A DNA stretch of 64,000 nt from Neisseriaceae bacterium JH1-16 (GTDB lineage: Bacteria > Pseudomonadota > Gammaproteobacteria > Burkholderiales > Chromobacteriaceae): the NCBI GenBank assembly GCA_025989215.1, contig JAPDNP010000004.1, positions 62,001-126,000 of the forward strand. Direction: 5' to 3'. The notes beneath the pieces are model-generated. The model made no database searches and was not told where the DNA came from. It saw only the letters and a program-made list of their open reading frames with translations. The translations under genes were made by a program, and so were the position numbers. Shown here one piece after another: positions 18,833 through 29,014 of the stretch; positions within the stretch are counted from its first letter, which is position 1, and every line of letters begins with the position of its first letter.

Positions 18833-20196
18833 GCCTCGCCTCCTTCGCTGCGGATCGCCTGTTTCATCACATCGCGCCAGTAGCGGTGCTGCACCGTGTA
18901 CAGGCCCTCGTCCTCGGTCTTGATGCCACTGAGCACCGGCCTAAGGCCGATCCGCTCGGCCGCCTCGTCGGCGCCGGCGATCCAGTGCCGGGAGCCGCGG
19001 CTCATGTCGTTCCATTCCAGCGCGATGCCGGCGTAGCCCTGCTGGCAGGCGCGGAATTCCTCCAGGTCGTCCGGCGTGGCCATGCCGGACACATTGAAGA
19101 AGTCTTCGTACTGGCGGATGCGGCGCGCACGCTCTTCGGCCGACTCGCCCTTGGGCGCGATGCAGTAGATGGTGATCTCGGACTTGTCGACCGACAGCGG
19201 GCGCACCACGCGGATCTGCGAGCCGAACTGGTCCATCAGGTACACGTTCGGATACAGGCACAGATTGCGCGAGTGCTGGATCATCCAGTCGGCCATCTCG
19301 CCGCCGAGCCGGTCGGCGTACTCGTCGCGGCGCGAGAAGTTCGGCCGGTCTTCCGGGTTGGCCCAACGGGTCCACAGCAGCATGTGGCCGTGCTCGAAGG
19401 CGTAGAAGCCACCGCCCTGCTTGCCCCACTTGCCGGCGTCCATCGCGCGGATCTTGTCCTCGCGCTCGGCCTGCTCCTTGCGGTGGTTGGTAGTGGCCGC
19501 GTAGTTCCAGTGCACCGCCGACACGTGATAACCGTCGGCGCCGTTCTCGGCGGTCAGCTTCCAGTTGCCGTCGAAGGTGTAGGTCGACGCGCCGCGCAGC
19601 ACTTCCAGCCCTTCGGCCGACTGCTCGACGATCATGTCGATGATCTTGGCCGCCTCGCCCAGGTAGTCGGCCAACGGCGGCACGTCCTCGTTCAGGCTGC
19701 CGAACAGAAAGCCGCGATAGTTCTCGAAGCGCGCCACCTTCTTCAGATCGTGCGAGCCCTCGTGATTGAAACAGTCGGGATAACCGGCGTCCTCCGGGTC
19801 CTTCACCTTCAAGAGCTTGCCGCTGTTGTTGAAGGTCCAGCCGTGGAACGGACAGGTATAGGTGGCCTTGTTGCCGCGCTTGTGGCGGCACAACATCGCG
19901 CCGCGATGGGTGCAGGCATTGATGAAGGCATTCAGCTCGCCCTGGCGGTTGCGCGCGATCACCACCGGCTGGCGGCCCATCTGGGTGGTGTAGTAGTCGT
20001 TGTTGTTCGGCAGCTGGCTCTCGTGAGCGAGGTAGATCCAGTTGCCTTCGAAGATGTGCTTCATTTCCAACTCGAACAGCGCTTCGTCGGTGAAGGCGCT
20101 GCGATGCAGGCGGTAGTCGCCGCTCGCTTCGTCTTCCACCAGGAAGTCGTCCAGCTGCTTCAGGCGCGGGCTATGGTCGGGATAAATCGGGATCAT
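18829..20196 (-). CDS. benA: Benzoate 1,2-dioxygenase large (alpha) subunit
   Basis: 455 residues. Rieske 2Fe-2S site CTHRGAMLC ... CPFHGW near residues 90-115 and mononuclear iron site around [15 protein letters not shown], with the expected Asp and two His. It dihydroxylates benzoate to the cis-diol with O2. First ben gene of the operon, following catA by about 60 bases. Confidence 0.95.
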
Positions 20197-20254
20197 GGCG
20201 GTGTTCCTCGGCGGGACGGGCCAGCCCCGCGGGCCGCCCGTCGCATTGACTCGA

Positions 20255-21175
20255 TTACGCGCTGGCGCGGACGCGCTCGACTTCGGCGGCGGGCGCGGCG
20301 ACGTTGTCGCCGTACAGGCGGAAGTCGAAGTCGATCGACGCGAACGGCTTGGTCAGCTGGCGGCGGTCGAGCTCCGCCGGGTCACTGATGCGGCTCACCG
20401 CCGGCACCAGCCCCTCGCGGCTGGCGAAGGCGAAGTCATCCCACAGGTATTCGTCGCCGTCGATGTTGATCTGGGTGGTCAGCTTGCGGTGGCCGGCGGC
20501 CGACACGAAGAAGTGGATGTGGGCCGGGCGGCGGCCGTGGCGGCCGAGCAGGGTCAACAGGCGCTGGGTGGTGCCGTCCGGCGGACAGCCGTAGCCCATC
20601 GGCACGATGCTACGGAACTGGTAGCGGCCATTGGCGTCGGTGACGATGGTGCGGCGCAAGTGGAAATCGGGCTGGCTCTTGTCGAAGAACGAGTAGTTTC
20701 CCAACAGGTTGGCGTGCCACACCTCGACCGTGGCGTTCGGCAGCGGCGCACCGTTCACGTCGTAGACGGTGCCCTGCATGAACAGCACCTCGGCCTGCTC
20801 CGATTCGCTGCCGTCGTCGAGGCGGGCGAAACCGATGCTCGAAGGCGCGCCGGCCACATACAGCGGACCCTCGATGGTGCGCGGGGTGCCGCCGGTGAGG
20901 CCGAGCTTGGCTTCGGCCTCGTCGGCGCGGATGTCGATGAAGCGCTCCAGGCCAATGCCCGGGGCGAGCAGGCCCAGCTCGTGGCTGGCGCCGGCTTCGG
21001 CCAGGTACTCCAGGCCCTTCCAGATTTCGCTCGGCTGCAGGTCCAGGTCTTCGATGGCCTTGAATAGGTCGCCGACCAGGCGCACCACCACCTGCTGCAC
21101 GCGCGGGTTCGCTTCGCCAGTGGCGGTGTCGATCAGAAAGCTTTTTACCAGGGCGTCGATTGCTTGGTGATTCAT
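20255..21175 (-). CDS. catA: Catechol 1,2-dioxygenase
   Basis: 306 residues from the ATG at 21173-21175 with a strong AGGAGAG site. Intradiol dioxygenase: ligand tyrosines in LLGNYSFFD and [10 protein letters not shown], ligand histidines in [14 protein letters not shown], and an N-terminal helical dimer domain with its lipid tunnel. It cleaves catechol to cis,cis-muconate. It sits between catC and benA; repeat copy B lies between catC and catA. Confidence 0.95.
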   Translation of the reverse strand: MNHQAIDALVKSFLIDTATGEANPRVQQVVVRLVGDLFKAIEDLDLQPSEIWKGLEYLAEAGASHELGLLAPGIGLERFIDIRADEAEAKLGLTGGTPRTIEGPLYVAGAPSSIGFARLDDGSESEQAEVLFMQGTVYDVNGAPLPNATVEVWHANLLGNYSFFDKSQPDFHLRRTIVTDANGRYQFRSIVPMGYGCPPDGTTQRLLTLLGRHGRRPAHIHFFVSAAGHRKLTTQINIDGDEYLWDDFAFASREGLVPAVSRISDPAELDRRQLTKPFASIDFDFRLYGDNVAAPAAEVERVRASA

Positions 21176-21197
21176 GTCTCTCTCCTTTGTATTGCTT

Positions 21198-21341
21198 AGA
21201 ACCAGTTCACGATCTGCTGCACTTGGGTGATCCTGCGTTGAAATGCCACTCAAAATGCTCATGGACTCCATGTCCATTCCGCTTTTTCGCGTCATTTCGC
21301 CTTGGCTGACCCTTCGTTCGCGACGATCGTGAACGGGTTCT
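21198..21341 (+). repeat. 143-bp palindromic element, copy B
   Basis: 144 bp, AGAACC at 21198 to GGTTCT at 21341, in the catC-catA spacer. Its central stem is ATGGAC-N5-GTCCAT instead of the GTAC/GTAC stem of copy A, with both sides changed so that pairing is kept. Confidence 0.85.
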
Positions 21342-21396
21342 TATAAGTATCTGCAGGGTCAATACCGGGCGGACTCGCGTCCATTACCCGTCAGAC

Positions 21397-21687
21397 TCAT
21401 CGATCATCCTGATGGATCGACGAAGGATGACGACACAAGGGCATGACCTGGATCGTCATAAACGGAAACAAGGGCAGCGTGGAAACAAGGGCGTGCAATT
21501 CGTCGACGTCTGCCACATCGAAAATGCTCACATTGGAATACTGGCCGGCAATACGCCATAAATGCCGCCATTTCCCCTCGGCCTGCAGCGCCTGCGCCTT
21601 GGCCTTTTCCACCCGCTTCAATTCGGCCGCCTCGGCCTCCGGCATGGTGTGGGGAAGGTGCACATCCATTCGCACATGAAACAGCAT
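21397..21687 (-). CDS. catC: Muconolactone delta-isomerase
   Basis: 96 residues, the family length. It starts MLFHVRMDVHLPHTM and carries the ferredoxin-like fold motifs EGKWRHLWRIAGQYSNVSIF and LPLFPFMTIQVMPLCRHPSS. It converts muconolactone to beta-ketoadipate enol-lactone. It lies between catB and catA. Confidence 0.94.
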   Translation of the reverse strand: MLFHVRMDVHLPHTMPEAEAAELKRVEKAKAQALQAEGKWRHLWRIAGQYSNVSIFDVADVDELHALVSTLPLFPFMTIQVMPLCRHPSSIHQDDR

Positions 21688-21721
21688 CGTGTTACTCCTC
21701 TGATAAATCCCGCCGACGCGA

Positions 21722-22831
21722 TTATTTACGGCGCAGGGCCGACAGTTTTTCCCGGTCTATTTCAATGCCGAGGCCGGGTTTATTCGGCACCTGCAACATG
21801 AAGTCGCGATAAACCAGCGGCTCGACCAGCAATTCCTCGGTCAATAGCAGCGGGCCGAACAATTCGGTGCCGAACTCGAGATTGGCGAAGGTGGCAAACA
21901 GCTGGGCCGACGCGGCGGTGCCGACCGCACCTTCCAGCATCGTGCCGCCGTAGAGGCCGATGCCAGCGAGCCCGGCGATGGCGCCGACCTGCTGAGCCTG
22001 CGTCAGGCCGCCGGACTGGGCGATCTTCACCGCGAACACATCGGCCGCCGCCGCGGCGGCCAGCTCGAACGCATCGCGCGGGCCGTGCAGCGCCTCGTCG
22101 GCCATGATCGGCACCGCAAAGCGGGTGGCGAGGCGGGCGAGGCCGGCCTTGTGCTCGGCCCGGATCGGCTGCTCGATCAGATCGATGCCGCCCGCCTCCA
22201 GCGCCGCGATACCGTTGACCGCATCGCGCTCGCTCCAAGCCTGGTTGACGTCGACGCGCACGCTGGCGGCCTCGCCCAAGGCCCGCTTGATCGCCAGCAC
22301 GTGGGCCACGTCGTCCGCGACCGAGCGCAGGCCGATCTTCAGTTTGAAGATGCGGTGACGACGCGCTTCGAGCATCATCTCGGCCTCGGCGATGTCGCGG
22401 ACGGTGTCGCCGCTCGCCAGCGTCCACGCCACCGGCAGCGCGTCGCGCAGCCGGCCGCCGAGCAGTTCGGACAGCGGAATATTCAGGCGTTTGGCCTGCG
22501 CATCGAGCAAGGCGGTCTCGATCGCGCACTTGGCGAAGCGATTGCCCTGGATGGTCTTGCGGATTTTCGCCATCACCGCCGCCACATTGCGCGCGTCGGC
22601 CCCGATCAGCAGCGGCGCGATATGCGTATCGATATTGACCTTGACGCTCTCCGGGCTCTCTTCGCCGTAGTTGAGGCCGCCGATGGTGGTCGCCTCGCCC
22701 CAGCCCTCGATCCCGTCCTCGCACAGCACGCGAACCAGCACCAGCGTCTGGGTATGCATGGTGGCGACCGACAACCTGTGCGGACGGATGGTGGGCACGT
22801 CGGCCAGGATGGTTTCGATGGAGCGGATCAT
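21722..22831 (-). CDS. catB: Muconate cycloisomerase
   Basis: 369 residues from the ATG at 22829-22831. Enolase superfamily with the KLKIG catalytic lysine loop, metal ligands in DVNQAW, EQP and DEA, and the C-terminal lysine in AVKIAQSGG. It converts cis,cis-muconate to muconolactone. First gene of the cat-ben operon, divergent from the LysR regulator at 22942. Confidence 0.94.
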   Translation of the reverse strand: MIRSIETILADVPTIRPHRLSVATMHTQTLVLVRVLCEDGIEGWGEATTIGGLNYGEESPESVKVNIDTHIAPLLIGADARNVAAVMAKIRKTIQGNRFAKCAIETALLDAQAKRLNIPLSELLGGRLRDALPVAWTLASGDTVRDIAEAEMMLEARRHRIFKLKIGLRSVADDVAHVLAIKRALGEAASVRVDVNQAWSERDAVNGIAALEAGGIDLIEQPIRAEHKAGLARLATRFAVPIMADEALHGPRDAFELAAAAAADVFAVKIAQSGGLTQAQQVGAIAGLAGIGLYGGTMLEGAVGTAASAQLFATFANLEFGTELFGPLLLTEELLVEPLVYRDFMLQVPNKPGLGIEIDREKLSALRRK

Positions 22832-22941
22832 GTCTTCTCGGTATAAAATTGGTATGGAAAATCGTTGAACTAACAATAATTGCCGCTCAAAACCGCGTCC
22901 AACACCGATTTAGTATTTCTTCTATACCTTGGAGATATGAA

Positions 22942-23850
22942 ATGGAGCTGCGCCACCTGCGCTACTTTGCCGTCGTCGCGGAAGAAGGCAACATCACCCG
23001 CGCCGCCGAACGGCTGCACATCGCCCAGCCGCCGCTAAGCCGACAGATCCAGCAGCTCGAGGAGGAATTGGGGGTGCAATTGCTGGTGAGGGGCGCGCGG
23101 CCGCTGAAACTGACAGAGGCGGGACAGTTCTTTTATCAGCATGCGCGCCAGCTTTTATCGCAAACGGTTGAATTGGAGGCGATGACCAAACGCATCGGCA
23201 TCATCGAACGCAAGATGTCGATCGGCTTCGTCGGCTCGACGTTGTATGGAATGCTGCCCAAGGTGATCCGCCGCTTTCGCGCCGAGCACAACGCGATCGA
23301 GCTGACCCTGCACGAGATGACGTCGATGGAGCAGATCGCCGCGTTGAAGGAAGGCCGGATCGATGTCGGTTTCGGGCGTATCCGCCATGAAGACCCGAAT
23401 GTGCGCCGCATCGTGCTGCGCGAGGAGCGCCTGATCGTCGCGCTGCCACTCGGGCATGCGCTGTCCGACGCCAAGCCGACGCTGAGCCTGCGCGATATCG
23501 CAATGGAGACGCTGATCGTGTTTCCGAAAGCGCCGCGCCCCAGCTTTGCCGACCAGGTGCTGGCAGGCTTTCACGATCGCGGACTGGAGCCAAGAAGGGT
23601 GTACGAGGCGCGCGAGCTGCAGGTCGCCATCGGCCTGGTCGCCGCCGGCGAAGGGGTCGCCATCGTGCCCAGCAGCGTGCAGGGGCTCAAGCGCGACGAC
23701 GTCTGTTACCGGCCGCTGGAAGACCGCAATATGGTGTCGCCAATCATCCTCAGCACCCGCCAGCTCGACGAATCGAAGGACATCAAGCTGCTCATCGAGA
23801 TGATCATGAGGATCTACGAAGAGGAGCAGATGGAATACATCAAGTACTGA
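22942..23850 (+). CDS. catR: LysR-family regulator of the cat/ben operon (CatM/BenM/CatR type)
   Basis: 302 residues from MELRHLRYFAVVAEEGNITR, with GGAG before the ATG. HTH in RAAERLHIAQPPLSRQIQQL. The effector domain (SIGFVGSTLYGMLPKVI) is like that of muconate/benzoate-sensing BenM and CatM. Divergent from catB, the classical arrangement. The 110-bp intergenic region holds several GTAT/ATAC half-sites (e.g. GTAT-N7-ATAC at 22915-22929) but no clean ATAC-N7-GTAT box. The name follows context; BenM would be equally fair. Confidence 0.88.
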   Translation: MELRHLRYFAVVAEEGNITRAAERLHIAQPPLSRQIQQLEEELGVQLLVRGARPLKLTEAGQFFYQHARQLLSQTVELEAMTKRIGIIERKMSIGFVGSTLYGMLPKVIRRFRAEHNAIELTLHEMTSMEQIAALKEGRIDVGFGRIRHEDPNVRRIVLREERLIVALPLGHALSDAKPTLSLRDIAMETLIVFPKAPRPSFADQVLAGFHDRGLEPRRVYEARELQVAIGLVAAGEGVAIVPSSVQGLKRDDVCYRPLEDRNMVSPIILSTRQLDESKDIKLLIEMIMRIYEEEQMEYIKY

Positions 23851-23929
23851 GCCGCCCCACGCGTCCGGCCTGTCGGCATGGGCAAGCGACTAGGCCGCCC
23901 GGCAATACCGGAGGGGTAGCACCTGGCGC

Positions 23930-24679
23930 TCAGGCTGACGCATCGTCCACCAGGTACAGGCTGATGCGGCGGGCCGCGTCGAGCGCCATCTCGACCAGCG
24001 CCTCGTGGCGTGCGCGGCCGCGCGCCGACGGCGCCATCAGCGTCAGCGCCCCTTGCAGGCGCCCGGGTCGACCGAACAACGGCGCACTGACACCCCACAC
24101 GCCCTGGTCGATCTCGCTGTCACTCTCGGCGTAGCCGATGGCACGGATGATGTCGAGCTGGGCATCGAGCGCCGCGCGTTCGACCGGATCGTCCAGGTTC
24201 ATCGTCAGTGCCGCCTCGCGCTGCGGCGCGGCCATGAAGGCCAGCAGCGCCTTGGCCGACGCGCCGCGCAGCAGCGGCTGGCCCTTGCCGGTGGCGAACG
24301 CGCAGCGCAGCGCCTGCTGGCTCTCGATCATGTCGATGCAGATCGCCTGGTAATGGGTCGGCACCATCAGCGCCACCGTCTCGTTGCTGAGCCTGGCGAG
24401 GCGCTGCAGCTGCGGGCGGGCCAGTGCCACCAGGCTGGCGTCGTACTGGTAGCGCATCGCCAGTTGCAGGCTCAAGGGCCCGGCGCTGTAACGGCCGTCG
24501 TGCCCGGCCTCGCTGAGTAGGCCCCAGCGTTGCAGGTTGGCCAGGAGACGGTAGACGCTGGACAAGGGGATCGCCAGCGCCTGGCTGATCTCGCGGGCGC
24601 TTTGCGGGCCGTTCGCCATCGCAACCTGCTGCAGAATCTGCAGGGCGCGATCGATCGCAGGCAGGGTCGGTGTCGGCAT
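23930..24679 (-). CDS. IclR-family transcriptional regulator
   Basis: 249 residues. N-terminal winged HTH (ALQILQQVAMANGPQSAREI, SSVYRLLANLQRWGLL) and C-terminal IclR effector domain (VALMVPTHYQAICIDMIESQ). IclR proteins such as PcaR or CatR-type regulators often control the beta-ketoadipate pathway, and this gene converges on the cat regulator, so a role in aromatic catabolism is likely but unproved. The start is the ATG 12 codons into the longest frame. Confidence 0.87.
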   Translation of the reverse strand: MPTPTLPAIDRALQILQQVAMANGPQSAREISQALAIPLSSVYRLLANLQRWGLLSEAGHDGRYSAGPLSLQLAMRYQYDASLVALARPQLQRLARLSNETVALMVPTHYQAICIDMIESQQALRCAFATGKGQPLLRGASAKALLAFMAAPQREAALTMNLDDPVERAALDAQLDIIRAIGYAESDSEIDQGVWGVSAPLFGRPGRLQGALTLMAPSARGRARHEALVEMALDAARRISLYLVDDASA

Positions 24680-24803
24680 GGTCGGCTCGTCGCATCGGAA
24701 ACTCGACCAAACCATAACCGATGTCTAATGGAAAATGTCAGTCAACATTCCCGCAGGATGGGAATAAGCCCTGAAAACCTGACGCTATTCCCAAAAGGTG
24801 AGA

Positions 24804-24843
24804 ACAAACAAATACCGCCGCGCCCCTCAAAGGAGCACGGCGG
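24804..24843 (-). terminator. Terminator of the Kef/YbaL gene
   Basis: On the minus strand, CCGCCG (24838-24843 complement) pairs with CGGCGG across a 17-base loop and is followed by the T-rich tract TATTTGTTTGTTC. Confidence 0.6.
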
Positions 24844-24962
24844 CAAGTCGGACAACTCAGGCTGAGGTGTCGCGCACTACCCTCGTTCCATCGGTCAACA
24901 CCGAAGCGCACAGCAGGTATGCAGCCAAGCGCAGCAGCGCAACACGGTGCCGCTTGCGGCGC

Positions 24963-26633
24963 TCAATGCGCAGGGCTCAACACCAGCGCACTGATGCTGC
25001 GCGCCAGTTCGGACTCCCCGATCACCGCGTGGCCGGCCCCCTGCTCGGTCAGATGGGCGGCTTCGGCGTCGGAGTGGGCGCGCGCCACCACCCGCAGCGA
25101 GGGGTTCAGCGCCCGGGCGCGCGCGACGATGCGTCCCGCCTCGAAGGCGTTGGGGATCGCCACCACCAGCCAGCTGGCACGCGTCACGCCGGCAGCCAGC
25201 AACAGCTCGTCGGTCACCGCATTGCCGACCAGTACCGGCGCATCGTGCGCCGCTTCGGCCAACTGGCTGCAGTCGGCCTTGTCCTCGATCACCACCAGCG
25301 GCTGACCGGCGGCGGCCAGCTCGGCGCCGACCAGGCTGCCGACCCGGCCATAGCCGACCAGCACGGTATGCCCGGACAACGTCGCGGCACGGAGCTTGGC
25401 TTCGCCGCCCTGCTCCAGCTCGTCCGGCGCCGGGCCGGGTGTGGCCAGCTTGCCGACGTAGCGGTCGAGCAGGCTGAACAGCAGCGGGTTGAGCAGGATG
25501 GCCAGGATCGCGCCGGCCAGCACCAGGTCGCGGCCGACGCCCGGCAGCAGCCCCATGGTGGTGCCGAGCGTGGCGAGGATGAAGGAGAACTCGCCGATCT
25601 GTGCCAGACTCGCCGAGATGGTCAGCGCGGTGTCGCGCGGATGGCCGAAGGCCCGCACGATCAGATAGGCGGCCACCGACTTGCCGATCACGATGATCAG
25701 CACGGTGGCGATCAGCGCCAGCGGCTCGCGCCATAGGATGGACGGGTCGAACAGCATGCCGACCGAGACGAAGAACAGCACCGCGAACGCTTCGCGCAGC
25801 GGCAGTGATTCTTCAGCAGCGCGGTGCGCCAGTTCCGATTCGCTGAGAATCATCCCGGCGAAGAAGGCGCCCAGCGCGAACGACACGCCGAACACCATGG
25901 TCGAGCCGAATGCTACGCCCAGCCCGATCGCCAGCACAGCCAGACGGAACAGCTCGTGCGAACCGGTGTTGGCGACCCAGCTGAGCACCCACGGGATCAC
26001 CCGCTTGCCGACCACCAGCATGAAGGCGATGAAGGCCACCACCTTGCCGATGGTGATCGCCAGCGTCAGCCACAGGTTGCCGTCGCCGACCTCCACGCCC
26101 TTGGCGCCGAGCATGCCGCCCAAGGCCGGGATCAGCACCAGCGCCAGCACCATCGCCAGATCCTCGACGATCAGCCAGCCGATGGCGATCTTGCCGCGGC
26201 CGGTTTCGATCAGCCGCAGCTCCTGCAAGGCGGTCAACAGCACCACCGTGCTCGCCACCGACAGCGCCAGGCCGAAGATCAGCCCGCCTCCCAGCGGCCA
26301 CCCCATCGCCCAGGCCAGCCCCATGCCCATCAGCGTTGCCACCAAGATCTGCACCACCGCACCGGGGATGGCGATCATCTTCACCGACATCAGGTCCTTC
26401 AGCGAGAAGTGCAGGCCGACACCGAACATCAGCAGGATCACGCCGATCTCGGCCAGCTCCGGCGCCAGGCTCTGGTCGGCGACGAAGCCGGGGGTGAACG
26501 GGCCGGCGCAGATACCGGCGACCAGGTAGCCGACCAGCGGCGGCAGGCGCAGGCGGTGGGCGATGGCGCCGAACACGAAGGCCAGCACCAGGCCGCCGAC
26601 AATGGTGGCGATCAGGGGAGTGTAATGGGGCAT
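24963..26633 (-). CDS. ybaL: Kef-type cation:proton antiporter with RCK domain (YbaL-like)
   Basis: 556 residues from MPHYTPLIATIVGGLVLAFV. About 12 hydrophobic segments of a CPA2 antiporter (GLIFGLALSVASTVVLLTAL, TISASLAQIGEFSFILATLG) occupy residues 1-390, and a cytoplasmic RCK_N domain with Rossmann motif VLVGYGRVGSLVG follows near 420. It moves K+ (or Na+) against H+ at the inner membrane under nucleotide or ligand control. Single gene. Confidence 0.9.
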   Translation of the reverse strand: MPHYTPLIATIVGGLVLAFVFGAIAHRLRLPPLVGYLVAGICAGPFTPGFVADQSLAPELAEIGVILLMFGVGLHFSLKDLMSVKMIAIPGAVVQILVATLMGMGLAWAMGWPLGGGLIFGLALSVASTVVLLTALQELRLIETGRGKIAIGWLIVEDLAMVLALVLIPALGGMLGAKGVEVGDGNLWLTLAITIGKVVAFIAFMLVVGKRVIPWVLSWVANTGSHELFRLAVLAIGLGVAFGSTMVFGVSFALGAFFAGMILSESELAHRAAEESLPLREAFAVLFFVSVGMLFDPSILWREPLALIATVLIIVIGKSVAAYLIVRAFGHPRDTALTISASLAQIGEFSFILATLGTTMGLLPGVGRDLVLAGAILAILLNPLLFSLLDRYVGKLATPGPAPDELEQGGEAKLRAATLSGHTVLVGYGRVGSLVGAELAAAGQPLVVIEDKADCSQLAEAAHDAPVLVGNAVTDELLLAAGVTRASWLVVAIPNAFEAGRIVARARALNPSLRVVARAHSDAEAAHLTEQGAGHAVIGESELARSISALVLSPAH

Positions 26634-27126
26634 AGGCAATGATTCCGCGAATAGGATTGGACGGTTCCACGCCGGCAGCCATGCAACACCATTGGCATTA
26701 ATAATCTGACGACACGGATTAAACAAAATCTATAAAAACGACTGCCCTAGCGGGGCAGAGTTCCACCCCATCACGCATTTTGACCGGCTTTTATCAAAAA
26801 ACTGCGAAACTGATCTAGTTTTTATGAAAATTGATGCATATCAACGCGCAATACTTCACTGCAAACCGGCGCAAGCGGCTTGCCGCACACCATGTCGAAT
26901 GACTATGACGAAAGCGCTTACGTCAATCATCGTAAAGTAATTGCGATATGTGCCGTCTGATAAAAATAATTCCGAAACGATAAACGCAGAAGCAACCGGG
27001 CAACCGGCCCGCTCCTAGCGTTATAGGACGCCCGGCGACGGCCCTCGCCTTGCCTTTGCTCGGCGCTTCGGCCAACCTCAGACCACGCCCTGCCCTAAAT
27101 GCCTGGTACGACGAGGAGATTCCACC
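26634..27126. other. 493-bp intergenic region upstream of selA
   Basis: No gene recognised. The middle (26700-26850) is AT-rich and holds the FNR-type box listed separately. The last 130 bases before selA are GC-rich and contain one copy of the uptake-like word (27067). Confidence 0.4.
26831..26844. promoter_or_regulatory. Perfect FNR/ANR box
   Basis: TTGAT-GCAT-ATCAA is an exact match to the FNR consensus TTGAT-N4-ATCAA. It lies 187 bases upstream of the antiporter start and 283 bases upstream of selA, in the AT-rich promoter zone between the divergent genes. Oxygen control of selenocysteine synthesis would make sense because formate dehydrogenases are typical selenoproteins; which gene it controls is not decided by the sequence. 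Confidence 0.65.
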
Positions 27127-28542
27127 GTGACGCCCTCCCCCGAAGACATCGATGCCCGCTCCCTGTTCGCCCGTCTGCCCTCGGTCGACCGCCTGCTGGC
27201 GCTGCCCGAGCTGCAGGCAAGCCAGGCCCGCCACGGCCTGCTGGCGCTGACCGAAGCGTTGCGCCGGCTGCTCGAGGCGGCACGCAGCGAGATCCGCGAG
27301 CACGCCCGGCTGCCCGACTGGTTGGACAGCCCTGAACACTTGGCCGAACGCATCGACGCAGCGCTCGCCGCGCGGCAGCGGGTGGCGCTGGCCCCGGTCT
27401 ACAATCTGTCGGGAACGGTGCTGCATACCAATCTGGGGCGGGCCACGTTGGCCGAAGAGGCGGTGGTGGCGGTCGCCGCCGCGATGCGCGAGCCGGTGGC
27501 GCTGGAATACGACCTCGACAGCGCCGGGCGCGGCCACCGCGACCGGGTGATCGGCGAACTATTGAGCGAGCTGACCGGCGCCGAGGCGGCCTGCGTGGTC
27601 AACAACAATGCCGCTGCAGTGCTGATTCTGCTGTCCACCGTCGCCGCCGGACGCGAGGTGGTGGTGTCGCGTGGCGAGCTGGTCGAAATCGGCGGCGCCT
27701 TCCGCATGCCCGACGTGATGCGCCAGGCCGGCTGCCGGCTGGTGGAGGTCGGCGCCACCAACCGCACCCATCTGAAGGATTACCGCCAGGCGATCGGCCC
27801 GGACACCGCGCTGTTGATGAAGGCGCATACCAGCAATTACGCGATCGAGGGCTTCACCAGCAGCGTCGCCGAGGCGCAGCTGGTGGGGTTGGCGCGCGAA
27901 CACGATCTGCCGGTGGCCACCGACCTGGGCTCGGGTGCGCTGATCGACCTGGCCCGCTACGGTCTGCCGGCCGAGCCGATGCCGCAGCAGATGATCGCCG
28001 CCGGCGTCGACCTGGTGAGCTTCTCCGGCGACAAGCTGCTGGGCGGCCCGCAAGCCGGCTTGATCATCGGCCGCAAAGTCTGGATAGACCGCATCCTGCA
28101 GCACCCGCTCAAGCGCGCGCTGCGCTGCGACAAGATGACGCTGGCGGCGCTGGAGGCGACGCTGCGCCTGTATCTGGAGCCGGAAAGCCTGCCCGAACGG
28201 CTGCCGACGTTGCGCAAGCTGACCCGCACGGCCGCGCAGATGCAGGCGCTGGCCGAACGGCTGCGCCCGGTGCTGGCCGACTGGACCGGCGATGCCGCCG
28301 CGGTGACGATCGAGCCGTGTCTGTCGCAGATAGGCAGCGGCTCGCTGCCCGTCGAGCGGCTGCCCAGCGTCGCGCTGACGCTGATCCCAACTGATGGACG
28401 CGGCGCCACACTGGAAGGCTTGGCTGAACGCTTGCGCCGCCTGCCGACGCCGGTGATCGGCCGGCTGAAGGACGGACGGCTGTGGCTGGACCTGCGCTGC
28501 CTGGAGGATGCCGCGGGCTTCGGCGCACAGTTGCGGAGCTAG
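27127..28542 (+). CDS. selA: L-seryl-tRNA(Sec) selenium transferase
   Basis: 471 residues from a GTG with GAGGAG upstream. PLP enzyme: the N-terminal domain contains LPSVDRLL, then [26 protein letters not shown]-type PLP-site residues and Lys303 in [14 protein letters not shown]. It converts Ser-tRNA(Sec) to Sec-tRNA(Sec) with selenophosphate. It is followed by selB and tRNA-Sec, with glpM on the opposite strand between. Confidence 0.95.
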   Translation: MTPSPEDIDARSLFARLPSVDRLLALPELQASQARHGLLALTEALRRLLEAARSEIREHARLPDWLDSPEHLAERIDAALAARQRVALAPVYNLSGTVLHTNLGRATLAEEAVVAVAAAMREPVALEYDLDSAGRGHRDRVIGELLSELTGAEAACVVNNNAAAVLILLSTVAAGREVVVSRGELVEIGGAFRMPDVMRQAGCRLVEVGATNRTHLKDYRQAIGPDTALLMKAHTSNYAIEGFTSSVAEAQLVGLAREHDLPVATDLGSGALIDLARYGLPAEPMPQQMIAAGVDLVSFSGDKLLGGPQAGLIIGRKVWIDRILQHPLKRALRCDKMTLAALEATLRLYLEPESLPERLPTLRKLTRTAAQMQALAERLRPVLADWTGDAAAVTIEPCLSQIGSGSLPVERLPSVALTLIPTDGRGATLEGLAERLRRLPTPVIGRLKDGRLWLDLRCLEDAAGFGAQLRS

Positions 28543-28607
28543 GCAAGATGACGACGCACGGCGCGGCGACTTCGGCCCTGACAAGAGAAGTAAGAGCGGG
28601 AAACCGC

Positions 28608-28949
28608 TCAGCCGTGCAGCCGCGTCCAGGCCAGGATCAGCACCGCCGCCGCCAGCGTCCAGCACAGCGCGGCCGACAGCAGTGCGGGCACCAGCGGCAG
28701 GCGATCGGCCAGCCAGTACAGCGACACCAGATAGGTCGCATACGGCAGGATCGCCCACAGGCCGAACACGATGGTGGTCTTAAGCGCGTCGACCGAACGC
28801 TCGGAGCCGACGATATAGTGCGCGATCAACGCGAAGGTCGGGAACAGCGGCACCAGACCGGCGATGTAGTAGTTGCGGGTCTTGGCCAGCAGCGCGATCA
28901 GCACCACCACCACGGCGCCGATCGCCGCCTTGAACAGCAGATTCATCAT
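28608..28949 (-). CDS. glpM: GlpM family membrane protein
   Basis: 113 residues with four hydrophobic helices. [20 protein letters not shown] and [16 protein letters not shown] are characteristic of GlpM, known from Pseudomonas as needed for normal alginate and glycerol metabolism though its reaction is unknown. It lies antisense between selA and selB, so the sel genes here are not a simple two-gene transcript. Confidence 0.88.
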   Translation of the reverse strand: MMNLLFKAAIGAVVVVLIALLAKTRNYYIAGLVPLFPTFALIAHYIVGSERSVDALKTTIVFGLWAILPYATYLVSLYWLADRLPLVPALLSAALCWTLAAAVLILAWTRLHG

Positions 28950-29014
28950 TCCATCCCGGCGAAAAAAGCGGCCATTCTACCGCCGCCAGCCCGGGTTTTC
29001 GCGGACCGCACGCC

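Noticed and set aside
26952-26961. GCCGTCTGAT, one base from the Neisseria uptake sequence
   Set aside because: A single imperfect copy in 64 kb, while the other word occurs 42 times; chance explains it.
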